8,071 nucleotides of DNA from the NCBI GenBank assembly GCA_011043895.1, contig DRBZ01000065.1:1-8071 (forward strand). Reading direction: 5' to 3'. Position 1 is the stretch's first letter. Each line of letters begins with the position of its first letter. Below the pieces are notes generated by a model. The model searched no databases and was not told the DNA's origin. It was given only the letters and a program-made list of their open reading frames with translations. Below are positions 1-6,422 of the stretch, one piece after another. Made by a program: the position numbers and the translations under genes. The stretch is from Candidatus Cloacimonadota bacterium. GTDB taxonomy: Bacteria > Cloacimonadota > Cloacimonadia > JGIOTU-2.

Positions 1-25
1 ACAAATAATTACTCAAACAATAAAC

Positions 26-60
26 AAAACCGACCTGGCATATACCGGATCGGTTTTTTT
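26..60. terminator. Rho-independent terminator, probably bidirectional
   Basis: AAAACCGA (26-33) pairs with TCGGTTTT (50-57). Shorter inner pairing (CC 34-35 with GG 47-48, GG 37-38 with CC 45-46) leaves a small loop, and a run of T follows to position 60. Read on the plus strand this is a good intrinsic terminator for a gene ending left of the window. Read on the minus strand the same hairpin is followed by a T-rich stretch (TTTTGTTTATTG), so it could also end the peptidase transcript, whose stop codon is about 120 bp away. Confidence 0.7.
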
Positions 61-65
61 ATAAT

Positions 66-110
66 GTCATCCTCGAGGGGTACGTAAACGTACTCCGAAA
101 GATCTCCACG
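66..110 (+). repeat. GTCAT-headed palindromic intergenic repeat, copy A
   Basis: The element begins GTCATCCT and ends GAAAGATCTCCACG. Its centre is a hairpin, GGGGTACGT (77-85), AA, ACGTACTCC (88-96), with one G-T wobble. Its two ends match those of the inverted copy at 129-168 (GTCATTCT...GAAGAATCTCGCAG), while the centre differs. This resembles bacterial REP-type extragenic elements in which the termini are conserved. No coding potential was found in the 179 bp left of the peptidase gene. Confidence 0.55.
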
Positions 111-128
111 TTTGATTAATTTATGTTT

Positions 129-168
129 CTGCGAGATTCTTCTCCCGATGAATCGGGTTCAGAATGAC
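129..168 (-). repeat. GTCAT-headed palindromic intergenic repeat, copy B (inverted)
   Basis: Read on the minus strand the element begins GTCATTCTGAACCCGAT and ends GAAGAATCTCGCAG. The central hairpin is CCCGAT (144-149) and ATCGGG (152-157). With copy A at 66-110 it forms a facing, inverted pair between the peptidase stop codon and the terminator hairpin, an arrangement like paired REP (BIME) elements. It could add 3'-end structure to the peptidase mRNA; that role is inference. Confidence 0.55.
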
Positions 169-179
169 AAGCTTATTTT

Positions 180-2219
180 TTATTTAATCAATCCATCTCT
201 TTTGAGCATTGCGTCTGGATCTGGTTGGCGCCCACGGAACTTCACATACAGCTCCATCGGGTGTGCAGTATTTCCTTTTGAAAGAATATTCTTTCTGAAG
301 GAGTCGGCGATCTCTTGATTGAATATGCCCATTTCCTTGAATAACTGGAAGGAATCCGCTTCGAGTACTTCTGCCCATTTGTAAGAATAGTAGCCCGATG
401 AATAACCACCTGCAAAGATGTGTCCAAAGCTGCATGAAATATTCGTTCCTTCGACTTTTGGATAGAGCTTTGTCTTTTTCAGAACCTCATCTTCATACTC
501 TGCTACATCCTCAATTTTTCTTGGATCTTTTGCATGCCACGCCATATCGAGATAACCGAAGCTTAACTGACGAACATTTGCATTACCCTTGTTGAAATTC
601 TTAGCTTTTTTCATTTTTTTGATCAACTCATCAGGCATTCTTTTACCAGTTTTGTAATGCCTGGCAAACATTTCAAGGGCTTCTTTTTCAAGGGTCCAGT
701 TCTCCATGATCTGAGAAGGAAGTTCCACAAAATCCCAGTATACATTGGGGCTTGCAAGTGTGGTATAGGTGCAGTCAGAAAGCAGTCCATGCAGGGCATG
801 TCCAAATTCATGGAAAAGTGTTTGTACCTCAGAAAGTTCCAATAAAGATGGATTTATATCAGTTGACGGCGTGAGGTTCGCCATGATTCCAACATGCGGT
901 CTGCGAACTTCTCCGCGGGATAATCCCTGAGTCTTGAAGTTCGTCATCCAGGCACCACCACGCTTGGTTTCTCGTGGGAAAAGGTCCATGTACAACAGTC
1001 CAAGATGAGAACCATCCTTATCTTTAACCTCGAAAACTTTTACCTCTTCATGATATGTGGGGATATTTTCAATTTGTTTAAATTTTATATTGTAAAGAGT
1101 CTCTGCTACTTTGAACAAGCCATCAATGACATTTTCAACCTTGAAATAGGGACGCAGTTCTTCTTCATCAAAATCATATTTGATCTTCTTCAATTTTTCG
1201 GAATAGTACGCTGCATCCCATCCCTGAAGTTCATCGATATTATCTGTTTCTTTAGCAAGTTTTTGTAATTCCTCTTTTTCTTTCTTTGCAGCAGGATATG
1301 CGATCGAATAGATCCTATCAAGAAATTCCATCACGTTTTCTGGAGTTTCAGCCATACGCTCTTCAAGTACATATTGCGCATGAGTATCGTAGCCAAGTAG
1401 TTCAGCTCGTTCCTGGCGAAGCTGTGCGATTCGTTTAAGTATCTCTCTGTTATCAAATTCATCCTTGAATGCTCGTGCCCGAAATGCTCTACTGATCGTT
1501 TCTCTAAGTTCGCGATTTTTTGCGTATTTTATCACAGGTATGACGCTTGGCGCCTGAAGAGTGAATAACCAACCGTTATCTTTACCTTTTTTCTTTGCAG
1601 TGAATGCTGCTGCTTCTTTTGCTCCTTTGGGAAGTCCTTCGATCTCTTTCTCATCAGTAATATGCAGTTCAAAAGTGTTAGTTGCCTTGAGTACATTTTG
1701 CGAGAATTTCGGACTGAGCATTGCGAGCTCTTTATCGATCTCTTCCAATTTTTTCTTTTTTTCAGGAGGAAGACTTGCTCCATTACGCACAAATTCTTTG
1801 TAATAATGCTCTATTAATCGTTTCTGTTCATCATTCAACCCATCCTGATTCTTATATACCGCTTCTACTTTTTTGTAGAGATCTGAATCAGTATGAACTT
1901 GAGTGGAAAATTCTGCCAGCATCGGTGAGATCTTCTGAGCTAATGCCTTGAATTCATCATCGGATTCTGCACTATAGAGATTAAAATATATAGTAGTAAC
2001 ATCTCCCAGCAACTCGCCACTTGTTTCTAATGCAAGTACTGTATTTTCAAAATTTGGTTGATCAGTATTTTCTTTGATCTTCTTGATATTCTCGCGTGCA
2101 ATTTCAAGCCCCTTTTCTATCGCAGGCATAAAGTGTTCAGTTTTTAGTTTATCAAAAGGAATAGTATCGAAAGGGGTATCGTAGCTTTTCAGCAAAGGAT
2201 TCTCTTGAGAATTTTTCAT
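180..2219 (-). CDS. dcp: M3 family zinc oligopeptidase, peptidyl-dipeptidase Dcp-like
   Basis: A 679-residue protein with the full-length M3A (thimet oligopeptidase) architecture. The zinc site is HEFGH at residues 470-474 (ligands H470 and H474, catalytic E471). The third ligand is E499 in DFVELPSQ, 25 residues after the second histidine, as in the family. The substrate-binding stretch FGHIFAGGYSSGYYSYKW (about 598-615) supplies H600, Y606 and Y613, which fit the conserved His and Tyr residues of Dcp and OpdA. The C-terminal LSKGNT...FRGRQPDPDAML resembles the Dcp ending. No signal peptide is visible, so it probably acts in the cytoplasm on short peptides, Dcp by releasing C-terminal dipeptides. 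Oligopeptidase A-type activity cannot be excluded. GAGGAG (2225-2230) five bases upstream supports this start. It appears monocistronic, with repeat-filled gaps on both sides. Confidence 0.93.
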   Translation of the reverse strand: MKNSQENPLLKSYDTPFDTIPFDKLKTEHFMPAIEKGLEIARENIKKIKENTDQPNFENTVLALETSGELLGDVTTIYFNLYSAESDDEFKALAQKISPMLAEFSTQVHTDSDLYKKVEAVYKNQDGLNDEQKRLIEHYYKEFVRNGASLPPEKKKKLEEIDKELAMLSPKFSQNVLKATNTFELHITDEKEIEGLPKGAKEAAAFTAKKKGKDNGWLFTLQAPSVIPVIKYAKNRELRETISRAFRARAFKDEFDNREILKRIAQLRQERAELLGYDTHAQYVLEERMAETPENVMEFLDRIYSIAYPAAKKEKEELQKLAKETDNIDELQGWDAAYYSEKLKKIKYDFDEEELRPYFKVENVIDGLFKVAETLYNIKFKQIENIPTYHEEVKVFEVKDKDGSHLGLLYMDLFPRETKRGGAWMTNFKTQGLSRGEVRRPHVGIMANLTPSTDINPSLLELSEVQTLFHEFGHALHGLLSDCTYTTLASPNVYWDFVELPSQIMENWTLEKEALEMFARHYKTGKRMPDELIKKMKKAKNFNKGNANVRQLSFGYLDMAWHAKDPRKIEDVAEYEDEVLKKTKLYPKVEGTNISCSFGHIFAGGYSSGYYSYKWAEVLEADSFQLFKEMGIFNQEIADSFRKNILSKGNTAHPMELYVKFRGRQPDPDAMLKRDGLIK

Positions 2220-2224
2220 GTTAA

Positions 2225-2276
2225 CTCCTCGTTCTTGTTTCTGCAGTGATTTCTGGTAGGAGTATTTTTATGTCAA
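2225..2276 (-). promoter_or_regulatory. Putative promoter and Shine-Dalgarno of the peptidase gene
   Basis: On the minus strand a perfect TTGACA lies at 2271-2276, followed after 16-17 bases by AGAAAT or GAAATC, a poor -10. The strong Shine-Dalgarno GAGGAG is at 2225-2230. TTGACA hexamers also occur ahead of the ABC operon and tetR, which makes the -35 call more credible than the -10. Confidence 0.4.
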
Positions 2277-2282
2277 ATGTTT

Positions 2283-2320
2283 TACCTCATCCTGACCTTC
2301 CCCTGAGAGGAGAAGGAATT
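2283..2320 (+). repeat. REP-like palindromic element, left member of inverted pair
   Basis: Reads ACCTCATCCTGACC followed by the hairpin CCTTC-C-CCT, GAG, AGG-A-GAAGG (2296-2316) with one internal mismatch. A related element lies inverted at 2354-2388, so the pair fills almost the whole 168-bp gap between the peptidase start and the permease stop. The form is that of common bacterial extragenic palindromes; no gene fits here. Confidence 0.6.
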
Positions 2321-2353
2321 TTATTAAACATCAATTCAAAAAAAATCCCTTTA

Positions 2354-2388
2354 AGCCCTCGCCTTTCAGGAGAGGATTTGGGTTAGGT
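2354..2388 (-). repeat. REP-like palindromic element, right member of inverted pair
   Basis: On the minus strand it reads ACCTAACCCAAAT, then the hairpin CCTC-T-CCT, GAA, AGG-C-GAGG (2357-2375), then GCTT. The layout matches the element at 2283-2320: an ACCT head, a stem of 4-5 bp plus 3 bp separated by a single mismatch, and a 3-base loop. Its head ends on the first base of the permease stop codon, so the repeat abuts the gene exactly. It may give the exporter mRNA a protective 3' hairpin; there is no T-tract for a classical terminator. Confidence 0.6.
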
Positions 2389-3125
2389 CACATGATCCAT
2401 CGCTTATGAATATTTTTCAAACTTATCGCAAACAGAAGCACGCAAAATCCAAGAATGATAAGGAAATCTAACCACAAAGGCATAATGTTCCCCTTATCAA
2501 TTGCTCCACGAAGGATGTCTACCCCATAAGTAAGAGGGAGTACATACGACAGAGGTCGCAGAAAGATAGGCAATGACGTAATAGGAAAGAATAAGCCGCA
2601 TAAGAATATCATGGGAAAGCGGAAGAAGTTAGAAAAAGTTTGAGCTTCAAAAACCTCGCTTACAGACACTGCAATGAAGAGTCCGAGAAACGTCGATGCA
2701 ATAGCAATCATAATTGCTGCGAGAACAAGGGCAAACCAATTAACATGGGAAATATCAGCAAGAAAAGATGCAATGATAATGGGGATGAATGCATTAATTG
2801 ACCCAAAAAGAATAGCTCCACTTGTCTTTGCTAACATAAGTAATCTTAGTGGAATTGGGGCAAGAAGCAATCGGTCAAAAGATTTGTTCTTTTTTTCGAA
2901 GGTAACAGTTACTGCCAGCATCGAGGTTGTTCCGAATAAGATGGAAATCGCGACAACACCGGGTAGTAAGGAAATGATGCTGTCGAGCCCCTTGCCGGAT
3001 TTAATGAAAAACATGCCTGTCCACGCCACTGGAAATATCAATCCCCAGCTGATATTTGGCGGTTTAAGATAATAGGCACGCATATCTTTGAGCAATATGT
3101 TCCAGAATGCGATCCATCTCTTCAT
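2388..3125 (-). CDS. ABC-2 type transporter permease
   Basis: A 245-residue hydrophobic membrane protein of the ABC-2 (DrrB/NodJ-like) permease family. About six membrane segments are visible, near residues 27-41, 50-74, 97-121, 130-155, 168-185 and 217-236. The family signature is FFRFPMIFLCGLFFPITSLPIF...LPLTYGVDILRGA (about 167-207). It should form the membrane channel of an exporter with the ATPase encoded just upstream; the substrate (drug, lipid or glycan) cannot be read from sequence. The start is MKRWIAFW at 3125, because its ATG overlaps the ATPase stop (ATGA) and GGAAGG (3131-3136) lies five bases upstream. A longer in-frame reading would add 45 residues of basic, non-membrane sequence inside the ATPase gene and is rejected. 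The overlap implies translational coupling. Confidence 0.88.
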   Translation of the reverse strand: MKRWIAFWNILLKDMRAYYLKPPNISWGLIFPVAWTGMFFIKSGKGLDSIISLLPGVVAISILFGTTSMLAVTVTFEKKNKSFDRLLLAPIPLRLLMLAKTSGAILFGSINAFIPIIIASFLADISHVNWFALVLAAIMIAIASTFLGLFIAVSVSEVFEAQTFSNFFRFPMIFLCGLFFPITSLPIFLRPLSYVLPLTYGVDILRGAIDKGNIMPLWLDFLIILGFCVLLFAISLKNIHKRWIM

Positions 3126-4123
3126 GATGACCTTCCATTTTTCTGTTTTTCTTTTTTCATCGCATTGAGTTCTATACCTGTTATGTTTACAAAAACTTCT
3201 TCGAGAGAAGGTCGTATCCTTCGAGCTTCTGACACTTCTCCTCCAGTTTCCTCTATACAACGTACCAGTGGGCCTATATTGATCACTTTTTCTGAAACAA
3301 TGCGAAATTGACCTTTGGATACAAGTTCGATAGAATATTCCGGAAACTCTGAAATGAGTTTGTGATGGAGTCCCTCATCAGGATGTAAAACAGAAATAAC
3401 CATCGTGTGCTTCTTCTGGATTGGCTGTAAAAGAGATATCACAGTATCAATCCTCACAATCTTACCTTGTACAATGAATCCTATCCGCTGGCACAGGCGC
3501 TCTGCTTCTTCGATGTAATGAGTGGTAAGAAAAATGGTAGTTCCACTATCATGAAGGTTTGCAATTAGCTGTCTGATCTGACGGGCACTTGCCACATCGA
3601 TGCCTGTGGTTGGCTCATCAAGAAAGAGTATTTCGGGTCGATGAATAATACCAGCTGCGATAGTTAATTTTCGCTTCATTCCCTTGGAATAACCTGCAAA
3701 TTTTCGATTCGCCGCATCAGATAATCCAAATTTCTCAAGAAGATCCCTTGCTCTTTCCTCGCGCTCATGCTTTCTCATTCCATATAGAGAAGCACAAAAA
3801 CAGAGGTTGTCATAACCAGTAAGTTCAGGATACAAATTGCTTTCATCGGGGACAATTCCGATGAGATGCTGTGCAAGTTTAGGATTCTTTGAGCAATCCA
3901 GACCAGAAATCTCAATTGAACCAGAATCCGGTCTGGCAAGTCCGGTGAGCATGTTTATCGTTGTGGTTTTCCCTGCACCGTTTGGTCCAAGAAATCCAAA
4001 CAATTCGCCTTTGAAAACCTCGAAAGATATGTCGTTTACTGCAATGAGCTTATCAAATCTCTTAGTTAGCTGTCTTACTTTAATCAGTGAGTTATTACTT
4101 TTTGATTGCATTATTTGGTCCAT
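3122..4123 (-). CDS. ABC transporter ATP-binding protein (DrrA-type, ABC-2 exporter)
   Basis: A 333-residue ATPase that should power the permease encoded downstream. Walker A is GPNGAGKTT at 46-54. The signature region is YSKGMKRK at 145-152, Walker B ILFLDEP at 165-171 with catalytic E170, the D-loop GID at 174-176, and the H-loop histidine is H202 in LTTHYIEEAERL. The Q-loop glutamine position appears to hold D93 (IGIVPDESNLYPELT), a variant also found in some ABC-2 ATPases. After the nucleotide-binding domain (about residues 14-222), a C-terminal extension ends in RIRPSLEEVFVNITG, typical of DrrA-like proteins. The start is uncertain: neither ATG 4123 nor the internal ATG at 4111 (MQSKSNN) has a convincing Shine-Dalgarno. 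It forms a two-gene operon with the permease through an ATGA overlap. Confidence 0.92.
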   Translation of the reverse strand: MDQIMQSKSNNSLIKVRQLTKRFDKLIAVNDISFEVFKGELFGFLGPNGAGKTTTINMLTGLARPDSGSIEISGLDCSKNPKLAQHLIGIVPDESNLYPELTGYDNLCFCASLYGMRKHEREERARDLLEKFGLSDAANRKFAGYSKGMKRKLTIAAGIIHRPEILFLDEPTTGIDVASARQIRQLIANLHDSGTTIFLTTHYIEEAERLCQRIGFIVQGKIVRIDTVISLLQPIQKKHTMVISVLHPDEGLHHKLISEFPEYSIELVSKGQFRIVSEKVINIGPLVRCIEETGGEVSEARRIRPSLEEVFVNITGIELNAMKKEKQKNGRSS

Positions 4124-4134
4124 TGTTTTTTTAT

Positions 4135-4163
4135 TTTCTATTGTAGCAAGATTTTATTGTCAA
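4135..4163 (-). promoter_or_regulatory. Putative promoter of the ABC exporter operon
   Basis: On the minus strand TTGACA (4158-4163) is followed after 17 bases by TAGAAA (4135-4140). An overlapping TACAAT (4140-4145) would match a -10 better but sits only 12 bases from TTGACA. With the first arrangement transcription would begin within about 10 bases of the ATG at 4123, leaving almost no leader. That fits the lack of a Shine-Dalgarno there, or the use of the internal ATG at 4111. Confidence 0.4.
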
Positions 4164-4390
4164 CTGTTTGTGTCTCATGCATGCATACCCCCAAAATTAA
4201 TTAGAAGCATGACGCTTTTTGATAATGATACAAAATATAACCATACGAAAAGCAAAAAAGGATAGAATGATAATAACACAAAATGCTGTCACATTGAAGT
4301 TCTTTATCGCGTCGAAGTAAAACAAAGTCTGATTGAAGTGTGGAAAACCCTTTGACTGTGCTTCGCCGTGCTACACCCAGTCCGGTAGTT

Positions 4391-4406
4391 GGCGGATCAG
4401 GGTGAC
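4391..4406 (-). repeat. GTCA-headed repeat fragment, copy C
   Basis: On the minus strand this begins GTCACCCTGATCCGCC, matching the head of copies A and B (GTCATYCT). The relationship may extend to about 4320 through GC-rich sequence unlike its surroundings (ACCGGACTGGGTG, AGCACGGCGAAGCAC), but the boundaries are unclear. Confidence 0.35.
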
Positions 4407-4480
4407 AAATGAAATAACCATGTTTAGCGCAAACAAACAGGAGCATAACTAAAACATATAGAATATCATATGAATAGCTA

Positions 4481-4552
4481 CGAGATTCTTGATCCGTGGA
4501 ATTCCGAAGGAAGATTCCATCAGGTTATCTCAAGGAAATGAAAGAAGATGAC
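4481..4552 (-). repeat. GTCAT-headed repeat, copy D (longer variant)
   Basis: On the minus strand it starts GTCATCTTC and ends CAAGAATCTCG, the same terminal pattern as copy B (GTCATTCT...GAAGAATCTCG), but with a longer centre containing GGAATTCC-like sequence. Further short GTCAT ends follow at 4579-4583 and 4592-4596, so the stretch looks like several decayed or nested copies. Confidence 0.45.
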
Positions 4553-4632
4553 CCAATATTATAGGGATTTCATACCCGATGACAAGAGAAAATGACGGAT
4601 TAAAATCCGATATTATTTAAGAAATTTCTAAC

Positions 4633-4650
4633 CCACGAGATAGCTCGTGG
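4633..4650. repeat. CCACGAG hairpin, REP-like
   Basis: A perfect 7-bp stem CCACGAG (4633-4639), loop ATAG, CTCGTGG (4644-4650). Neither strand has a T-run directly after it, so it is unlikely to be a terminator. A compact hairpin of this kind is typical of REP-type elements mobilised by REP-associated transposases, but no such transposase is present here. Confidence 0.45.
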
Positions 4651-4693
4651 CAAATCAAAAAAGTAATTTTAATCAAATGCATGAAAAATATTA

Positions 4694-4723
4694 CAAAGAA
4701 AGGAGCTGCATAACACAGCTCCT
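4694..4723 (-). terminator. Rho-independent terminator of the ferredoxin-hcp operon
   Basis: On the minus strand AGGAGCTG, a 7-base loop, and CAGCTCCT form a perfect 8-bp stem (4701-4723), followed by the T-rich tail TTCTTTGT. It lies about 23 bp after the hcp stop codon, as expected for the end of that transcript. Confidence 0.8.
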
Positions 4724-4746
4724 CGAGTATTGTATTGTTCAGTTTC

Positions 4747-6405
4747 TTATATCATTTCTGCAATATCATCTTCGACATTGGTAATGCTGCTGATATTGAA
4801 ATTCTCTACCAACACTTTTGCAACATTGGGTGAGAGAAATGCCGGGAGCGTTGGTCCGAGATGTATGTTCTTCACGCCAAGATATAAAAGTGCAAGAAGG
4901 ACAGTTACCGCTTTCTGCTCATACCAGGCAATGTTGTACACAATTGGCAAATCATTAATATCATCGAGTTCGAATACTTCTTTCAGTTTGAGAGCAATGA
5001 GTGCAAGTGAATAACTGTCATTACACTGTCCTGCATCAAGCACGCGAGGAATGCCGCCGATGTCACCAATATCAAGTTTGTTATAACGATATTTTGCACA
5101 TCCAGCAGTAAGAATGATAGTATCCTCAGGCAGCGCTTTGGCAAACTCTGTATAATAATTTCTTCCTTTCTGCCGTCCGTCGCAACCAGCCATGACCACA
5201 AATTTTTTGATCGCACCGGATTTCACTGCGTCCACAACCTTATCTGCCAGTGCAAGCACCTGGTTATGGGCAAAACCGCCAACTATTTTTCCATGCTCAA
5301 TCTCAGTGGGCGATGGAAGAGTTTTTGCCAGCTCGATCATTTCTGAGAAATCCTTTGCTTTTCCTTTTTCCGGTTCTGCGATATGCTTCACACCTTCGAA
5401 GGAGACACTGTTCGTAGTAAAAACACGATCTTTATACGCAGGTTTGGGAGGGACAAGACAGTTTGTCGTGAGCAGGATTGGTCCGTTAAATTTTTCAAAC
5501 TCTTTGGTCTGCTTCCACCAGGCGTTACCATAATTACCGACAAAGTTATCATATTTTTTGAATGCAGGATAGTAGTTTGCAGGCAGCATCTCTCCATGTG
5601 TATAGACATCGACACCGGTTCCTTTTGTTTGTTCGAGAAGTTCCTCCATGTCTTTCAGGTCGTGACCAGAGATAAGAATTGCGGGATTATTTCGCACACC
5701 GATATTCACTTCTGTAATTTCCGGATGGCCGTAGGTTTCCGTATTAGCAGCATCAAGCACAGCCATTGCTTCCACTGCATATTTCCCGCATTCCATGACC
5801 ATCGCAACCATTTCATCAACACTCAGAGTATCGTCGAGGGTAGAAAGCAGTGCCTTCTCGATGAACATGACGATCTCTTTGATCTCTTTACCCAGGCGCA
5901 ATGCATGATCTGCATACGCTGCAATACCTTTCACGCCATAGGTCAGCAGTTCCCGTAATGATCGAACATCTTCATTCTCTGTACTCAGGACACCGATCTC
6001 TGCTGCTTTCTGGTCTATTGTATCATCTGTAACTGTGAACAATGCAGCATCATGAGTAGCCAATATACCGGGATCGAGCCCCATCTCTTCAACTTTCTTC
6101 TTTCCCTGTTCGCGCATTTGAATGGTTTCTTTGATAGCATTGATAAAGTATGCTCTATCAAAATTAGCATTCGTGATTGTAGAAAAGAGCTGCCCTACAA
6201 TAAATTTGTCCACTTCGTTGCAGCTTTCTGCAAATTCTTTCCGCATTTCCAGGGTTGCTTGAGAGCGGAATATCATCAAACCTTTCAGTGCATAGATCAG
6301 TAGATCCTGCAGGTTTGCCACATCACTCTTCTTTCCACAAATTCCATTATTAGTACATCCTTTGTTGCCAAGTGTTTCCTGGCATTGATAGCAGAACATT
6401 TTCAT
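4747..6405 (-). CDS. hcp: Hybrid-cluster protein, class I (hydroxylamine / NO reductase)
   Basis: A 552-residue Hcp, the usual length for the anaerobe-type (class I) proteins. The N-terminal cubane motif is C5-x2-C8-x8-C17-x5-C23, the class I spacing, not the longer spacing of the enterobacterial 2Fe-2S class. All hybrid 4Fe-2S-2O cluster ligands expected by homology are present: H248 (SGHDL), E272 (HGEMLPA), C316 (TNCLVPP), C408 (AGCDGR, the persulfide position), C436 (AGCAKYRY), C461 (GQCNDSYS) and E496 (WYEQKAV). The family reduces hydroxylamine in vitro; high-affinity NO reduction and a role in protein S-nitrosylation are reported for E. coli Hcp. It is cytoplasmic. AAGGAG six bases before ATG 6405 fixes the start over the second Met two codons on. 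It lies 17 bp after the ferredoxin-like gene, so the two are surely co-transcribed. Confidence 0.97.
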   Translation of the reverse strand: MKMFCYQCQETLGNKGCTNNGICGKKSDVANLQDLLIYALKGLMIFRSQATLEMRKEFAESCNEVDKFIVGQLFSTITNANFDRAYFINAIKETIQMREQGKKKVEEMGLDPGILATHDAALFTVTDDTIDQKAAEIGVLSTENEDVRSLRELLTYGVKGIAAYADHALRLGKEIKEIVMFIEKALLSTLDDTLSVDEMVAMVMECGKYAVEAMAVLDAANTETYGHPEITEVNIGVRNNPAILISGHDLKDMEELLEQTKGTGVDVYTHGEMLPANYYPAFKKYDNFVGNYGNAWWKQTKEFEKFNGPILLTTNCLVPPKPAYKDRVFTTNSVSFEGVKHIAEPEKGKAKDFSEMIELAKTLPSPTEIEHGKIVGGFAHNQVLALADKVVDAVKSGAIKKFVVMAGCDGRQKGRNYYTEFAKALPEDTIILTAGCAKYRYNKLDIGDIGGIPRVLDAGQCNDSYSLALIALKLKEVFELDDINDLPIVYNIAWYEQKAVTVLLALLYLGVKNIHLGPTLPAFLSPNVAKVLVENFNISSITNVEDDIAEMI

Positions 6406-6422
6406 ATATAACTCCTTTTTAA

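Larger units (their letters stand above)
4124..4746. other. Gene-free, repeat-rich intergenic region
   Basis: This 623-bp gap separates the hcp terminator from the ABC operon promoter. It holds, left to right, the putative ABC promoter (4135-4163), the palindrome ATGCATGCAT near 4180, diverged GTCA-headed repeat copies (about 4391-4406 and 4481-4552, with more ATGAC ends at 4579-4583 and 4592-4596), small hairpins (CGGAT-TAAA-ATCCG at 4596-4609, CCACGAG-ATAG-CTCGTGG at 4633-4650) and the hcp terminator. The longest open frame (81 codons, minus, 4201-4446) runs through repeat sequence and does not resemble a protein. I see no tRNA or other recognisable RNA gene. Confidence 0.6.

Noticed and set aside
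112..318. A 68-codon plus-strand open frame at the left end
   Set aside because: Two thirds of it overlaps the peptidase gene antisense and the rest crosses repeat copy B; it has no ribosome binding site.
3126..3260. A longer permease start adding 45 residues
   Set aside because: The extension lies inside the ATPase gene in another frame and is basic and non-membrane. The ATG at 3125 has a Shine-Dalgarno and the usual ATGA overlap.
4201..4446. An 81-codon minus-strand open frame in the large intergenic region
   Set aside because: It runs through repeat-like sequence (copy C), has no Shine-Dalgarno, a composition unlike the neighbouring proteins and no recognisable domain.
4633..4650. CCACGAG hairpin as a second hcp terminator
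   Set aside because: No T-run follows the stem on either strand, and a good terminator already lies nearer to hcp at 4694-4723.
4837..5958. Long antisense open frames (up to 191 codons) across hcp
   Set aside because: They are frame shadows of a strongly conserved gene, with no start signals and no protein-like features.
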